From assembly GCA_900539845.1 (NCBI GenBank), contig UQDP01000009.1, positions 22,740 through 86,739 of the forward strand: 64,000 bases of DNA, in the 5' to 3' direction. This document shows, one piece after another, positions 62,072 to 64,000 of this stretch. A program made the translations under genes and the position numbers. This DNA is from an uncultured Oscillospiraceae bacterium. Lineage in GTDB: Bacteria > Bacillota > Clostridia > Oscillospirales > Acutalibacteraceae. How positions within the stretch are numbered: position 1 is the stretch's first letter; each line of letters starts with the position of its first letter. The notes beneath the pieces were generated by a model. The model saw nothing but the letters and a program-made list of their open reading frames with translations. It ran no database searches and was not told where the DNA came from.

Positions 62072-62947
62072 GTGTCCAGAAACGGAAGCATACGCTACCA
62101 AATTGAAAAGACTTTAAAATTACTGTGCAGGTTTGGTGAATCAAGGCACGAAGCCAAAAAAGCTCACACTGCCTGCAGGTACATTTATTCTTTTAACACA
62201 ATGAAAACATACATAAGACAACTTAACTATATGGTTGACTGGGCTAAAGAAAACGGTATTAAACTTAAAAGTATTGATGATATTAAGCTTCACGGAGATG
62301 AATGGCTACAATGGTCTGTTAATAAAAAGTTCTCATCGTGGACTGTTTCTGTAAGACGCTCTGCATTATGCAAGCTTTGCGAAGTCCCGTATTCATATTT
62401 CAAAACAAAAATCCCGCCTAAAAAGAGGCAGGATGTTAAGCGTTCAAGGGATATGTCAAAGAGTTTGAAATATTTCAGCGAGTCAAAAAATATTGAGCAG
62501 GTAACCTTTTGCAGATGCACGGGACTGAGGCTCAGTGAACTTAAGCTGATAAGGGGCTCAGACCTTTATTTTGACGAATTCGGCCATCCTTGGTTAACAG
62601 TTACAAGAGGAACAAAAGGCGGCAGAAAACGCCATACAAAGCTTTACGGAAGCCCTGAGGAGATAGAGATATGTATCAGCCTATGCAAGAAAGCAAAAGG
62701 CGAAAAAGTATTTCCGAATGTAAAAGAAAGAGCAAACACACACGGTTACAGAGCACAGTATTGCCAAAGGGTATATGAGGCCGAGAAACGCGATTTAAGC
62801 ACACTTTCACACTCGGAAAAGGTCTTTTGCAGGAAAGACAAAAAAGGCATTGTTTATGACAAGCAGGCGCTTCTGATATGTTCTTCTATGCTCGGTCACA
62901 ACAGATACGATGTGTGTGCATTATCTTACTTATATAACCAAGAGTGA
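62072..62947 (+). CDS. Tyrosine recombinase (integrase) of the island
   Basis: The 291-residue protein has the phage integrase layout: an N-terminal SAM-like DNA-binding part (TMKTYIRQLNYMVDWAKENG) and the catalytic domain with Arg in TGLRLSELKL (~155), the Lys region GTKGGRKRH (~188), HGYRAQYC (~226, HxxR) and SSMLGHNRYDVCALSYLY (~270-285) with the final His and nucleophilic Tyr. All catalytic residues appear present. It probably moves the island in and out of the chromosome. GTG start at 62072 behind AGGGGGTGA. There is no excisionase gene recognised beside it. Confidence 0.85.
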   Translation: MSRNGSIRYQIEKTLKLLCRFGESRHEAKKAHTACRYIYSFNTMKTYIRQLNYMVDWAKENGIKLKSIDDIKLHGDEWLQWSVNKKFSSWTVSVRRSALCKLCEVPYSYFKTKIPPKKRQDVKRSRDMSKSLKYFSESKNIEQVTFCRCTGLRLSELKLIRGSDLYFDEFGHPWLTVTRGTKGGRKRHTKLYGSPEEIEICISLCKKAKGEKVFPNVKERANTHGYRAQYCQRVYEAEKRDLSTLSHSEKVFCRKDKKGIVYDKQALLICSSMLGHNRYDVCALSYLYNQE

Positions 62948-62971
62948 GTGCCACCAGTTTTTTTATTTTTT

Positions 62972-63146
62972 TGCTATAATTACTTTAGAGACACAAATTA
63001 CATTGTGAATATTAATCTCATATATTATATATTTTTTTACTTATTGACTGTAACTTTAATTGTATAAAGCATTAATTGTAAACTTTTTGTGAACATAGTT
63101 CATAGATGCTTTATTGTGCCTTAATGGTTTTAAAATTTGCTATAAT
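62972..63146 (+). promoter_or_regulatory. Tandem extended -10 promoters, right island end
   Basis: TGCTATAAT at 62972-62980 and at 63138-63146, each preceded by T/A-rich DNA and followed by TACTTTAGA(G/A). They match the left-end pair on the opposite strand and lie upstream of the second 124-residue protein gene. Confidence 0.6.
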
Positions 63147-63363
63147 TACTTTAGAAGTTATTTTTTTAATGCTTTTTAGAGTTATTTTAGTAGCTACGAA
63201 ATACTCTTATTTTATATTTAAAGTTAATTGTAAATTAGGATAGTTATGAGATAGTTATTTAATTATAATAACTGTTCTTTTTTTACTTTGAAAGGAGGAA
63301 TTTTATGTAAATTAAAACAAACATAAAATAACAAAGTACAAATTACAAAAGAAAGGAATTTAA
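63147..63363 (+). other. Leader with a start-stop minimal ORF
   Basis: AAAGGAGG (63292-63299) followed at ideal spacing by ATG-TAA (63305-63310): a perfect initiation site with no coding content. A second site, AAAGGAATTTAA, drives the real gene 54 bases later. The rest is AT-rich and gene-free. Confidence 0.55.
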
Positions 63364-63738
63364 ATGATGATAACACTGTATTTTGAAAAAGTAAAAGAAG
63401 GAAGACTCTCAAACACATTCACGACAGATACATATTACGATGAAAGTGTGTATCTGAAAGAGAAGTCGGAAGATTCATATATCAGCATACTTGATGAAAA
63501 GGACTTTGTTAAGCAACAGGCATATGCTTATTTCATAAAGAACGATTATATCGCAATAGACAAGTGGTATGTAAATCGTTTTGATGAAGCAACAAGCGAC
63601 GGCCTTATTATTGACATAGAAGTCGATTTTGCTGCAATGTTCAGAGATAATCTCGGATTGTACGACGAATGCCGTGAATGCTTTGATATGACTATGAGAA
63701 AAGTGTATGACTCAATATTCAGAAAATACACTGATTGA
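63364..63738 (+). CDS. Island small protein, right copy
   Basis: This 124-residue acidic protein has no recognised domain. It appears to be a divergent paralogue of the left-end 124-residue protein: shared spacing of Y-rich and acidic segments and the block (M/A)AMFRDN versus MSQMFREN, followed by a similar C-terminal helix ending FRKY/FEQY. Start ATG-ATG behind AAAGGAATTTAA. Two tandem extended -10 promoters and a start-stop ORF lie upstream. The equal length, mirrored position and shared promoters suggest a common function in island biology; none is known. Confidence 0.65.
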   Translation: MMITLYFEKVKEGRLSNTFTTDTYYDESVYLKEKSEDSYISILDEKDFVKQQAYAYFIKNDYIAIDKWYVNRFDEATSDGLIIDIEVDFAAMFRDNLGLYDECRECFDMTMRKVYDSIFRKYTD

Positions 63739-63775
63739 GTAATCGATAAAGTTATTTTTCTTTAATTAAAACAAG

Positions 63776-63799
63776 GCGGCACACCTAACAGTGTGCCGC
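63776..63799 (+). terminator. Hairpin after the right small protein gene
   Basis: GCGGCACAC/GTGTGCCGC, 9-bp perfect stem and 6-base loop; no strong T-tract, so termination is uncertain. Confidence 0.5.
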
Positions 63800-63832
63800 G
63801 CTTATGAAAAAATTGTAAATTCTTTAAATTTC

Positions 63833-64000
63833 TTTGTCACTTTTTTTAAATTTGCACTATATTATATTGTGGGATATTTTAACCTAAAAAAAGAAAAGTG
63901 TCGAAATACCCATAATCAAAAATTTTTTAGTGTTTTTGAAAAATTTTTTTGTCACTTTTTTTGAAAATGCACTATATTATATTGTAGGGGTTTTTTAACC
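63833..64000 (+). repeat. Direct repeat of about 52 bases at the window edge
   Basis: TTTGTCACTTTTTTT...GCACTATATTATATTGT...TTTTAACC occurs at 63833-63884 and again at 63948-64000, about 85 percent identical by eye, with 63 bases between. The core TTGTCA and TATATT look promoter-like. More copies may continue beyond the window. Confidence 0.7.

Overview
This looks like the chromosome of an anaerobic, gut-type Firmicute of the Clostridia (Oscillospiraceae/Ruminococcaceae- or Lachnospiraceae-like). The reasons are strong AAGGAGG-type ribosome binding sites, pyruvate:ferredoxin oxidoreductase, sortase-anchored proteins, a glutamine-dependent NAD synthetase, an inositol catabolism operon and compact clostridial operons. 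The assignment is by inference from gene content only. No rRNA, tRNA or CRISPR array was found.

Bases 1-33,380 are ordinary chromosome. They hold a GH18-family enzyme cut by the window edge, an LPNTG surface protein, an aldose 1-epimerase-like protein, nadE and a membrane-anchored protein. An intergenic stretch packed with hairpins precedes nifJ. After nifJ comes a carbohydrate-related cluster (SGNH esterase, AraC regulator, metallophosphoesterase, MFS/GPH transporter, and divergently an alpha-galactosidase and a zinc-ribbon signal peptidase I). Then come iolG-iolD-iolE, small regulators, a membrane-tethered GIY-YIG protein, a three-gene amino-acid ABC transporter with an FTR-like Fe-S protein, an AI-2E family permease, and the ACT-domain/hom/lysC aspartate-pathway operon.

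Near 33.5 kb the chromosome is interrupted: the start of a low-molecular-weight tyrosine phosphatase gene, with its own ribosome binding site, breaks off after about 11 codons. From there to the window end is an AT-rich mobile island. Its left end carries a rolling-circle Rep-like HUH protein and a 124-residue protein. Its right end carries a tyrosine recombinase and a second 124-residue protein that looks like a divergent paralogue of the first. Both 124-residue genes are preceded by the same tandem extended -10 promoter motif, pointing outward on opposite strands. The right boundary lies beyond base 64,000.

The island cargo has two parts. The first (35.8-49.3 kb, AT-rich) is a DNA-defence module: an SNF2 helicase with a degenerate PLD-like N-terminus, a DUF4391-like protein, an unknown 300-residue protein, a membrane protein resembling SieB that needs a -1 frameshift at an A-run, a type III modification methylase, a HEPN-like protein wedged between mod and res, the Res helicase-nuclease, and an HTH protein with a duplicated palindromic operator inside a near-perfect promoter. 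The second (49.39-61.6 kb, clearly GC-richer) looks like a separately acquired block bounded by broken genes: a remnant of a winged-helix protein on the left and a class B sortase lacking its catalytic cysteine on the right. It holds an XRE regulator, a polytopic membrane LuxR regulator, two paralogous small proteins and degraded zinc-ribbon genes (two in-frame TAG codons and one frameshift). Four secreted wall or membrane proteins follow, built from Fn3-like, His/Trp/Cys-rich repeat and beta-helix-like segments, three of them with identical SPQTG sorting motifs.

The most novel-looking material is the composite type III restriction module, the paired 'outward cassette' ends of the island, and the SPQTG surface locus with its cognate sortase broken.
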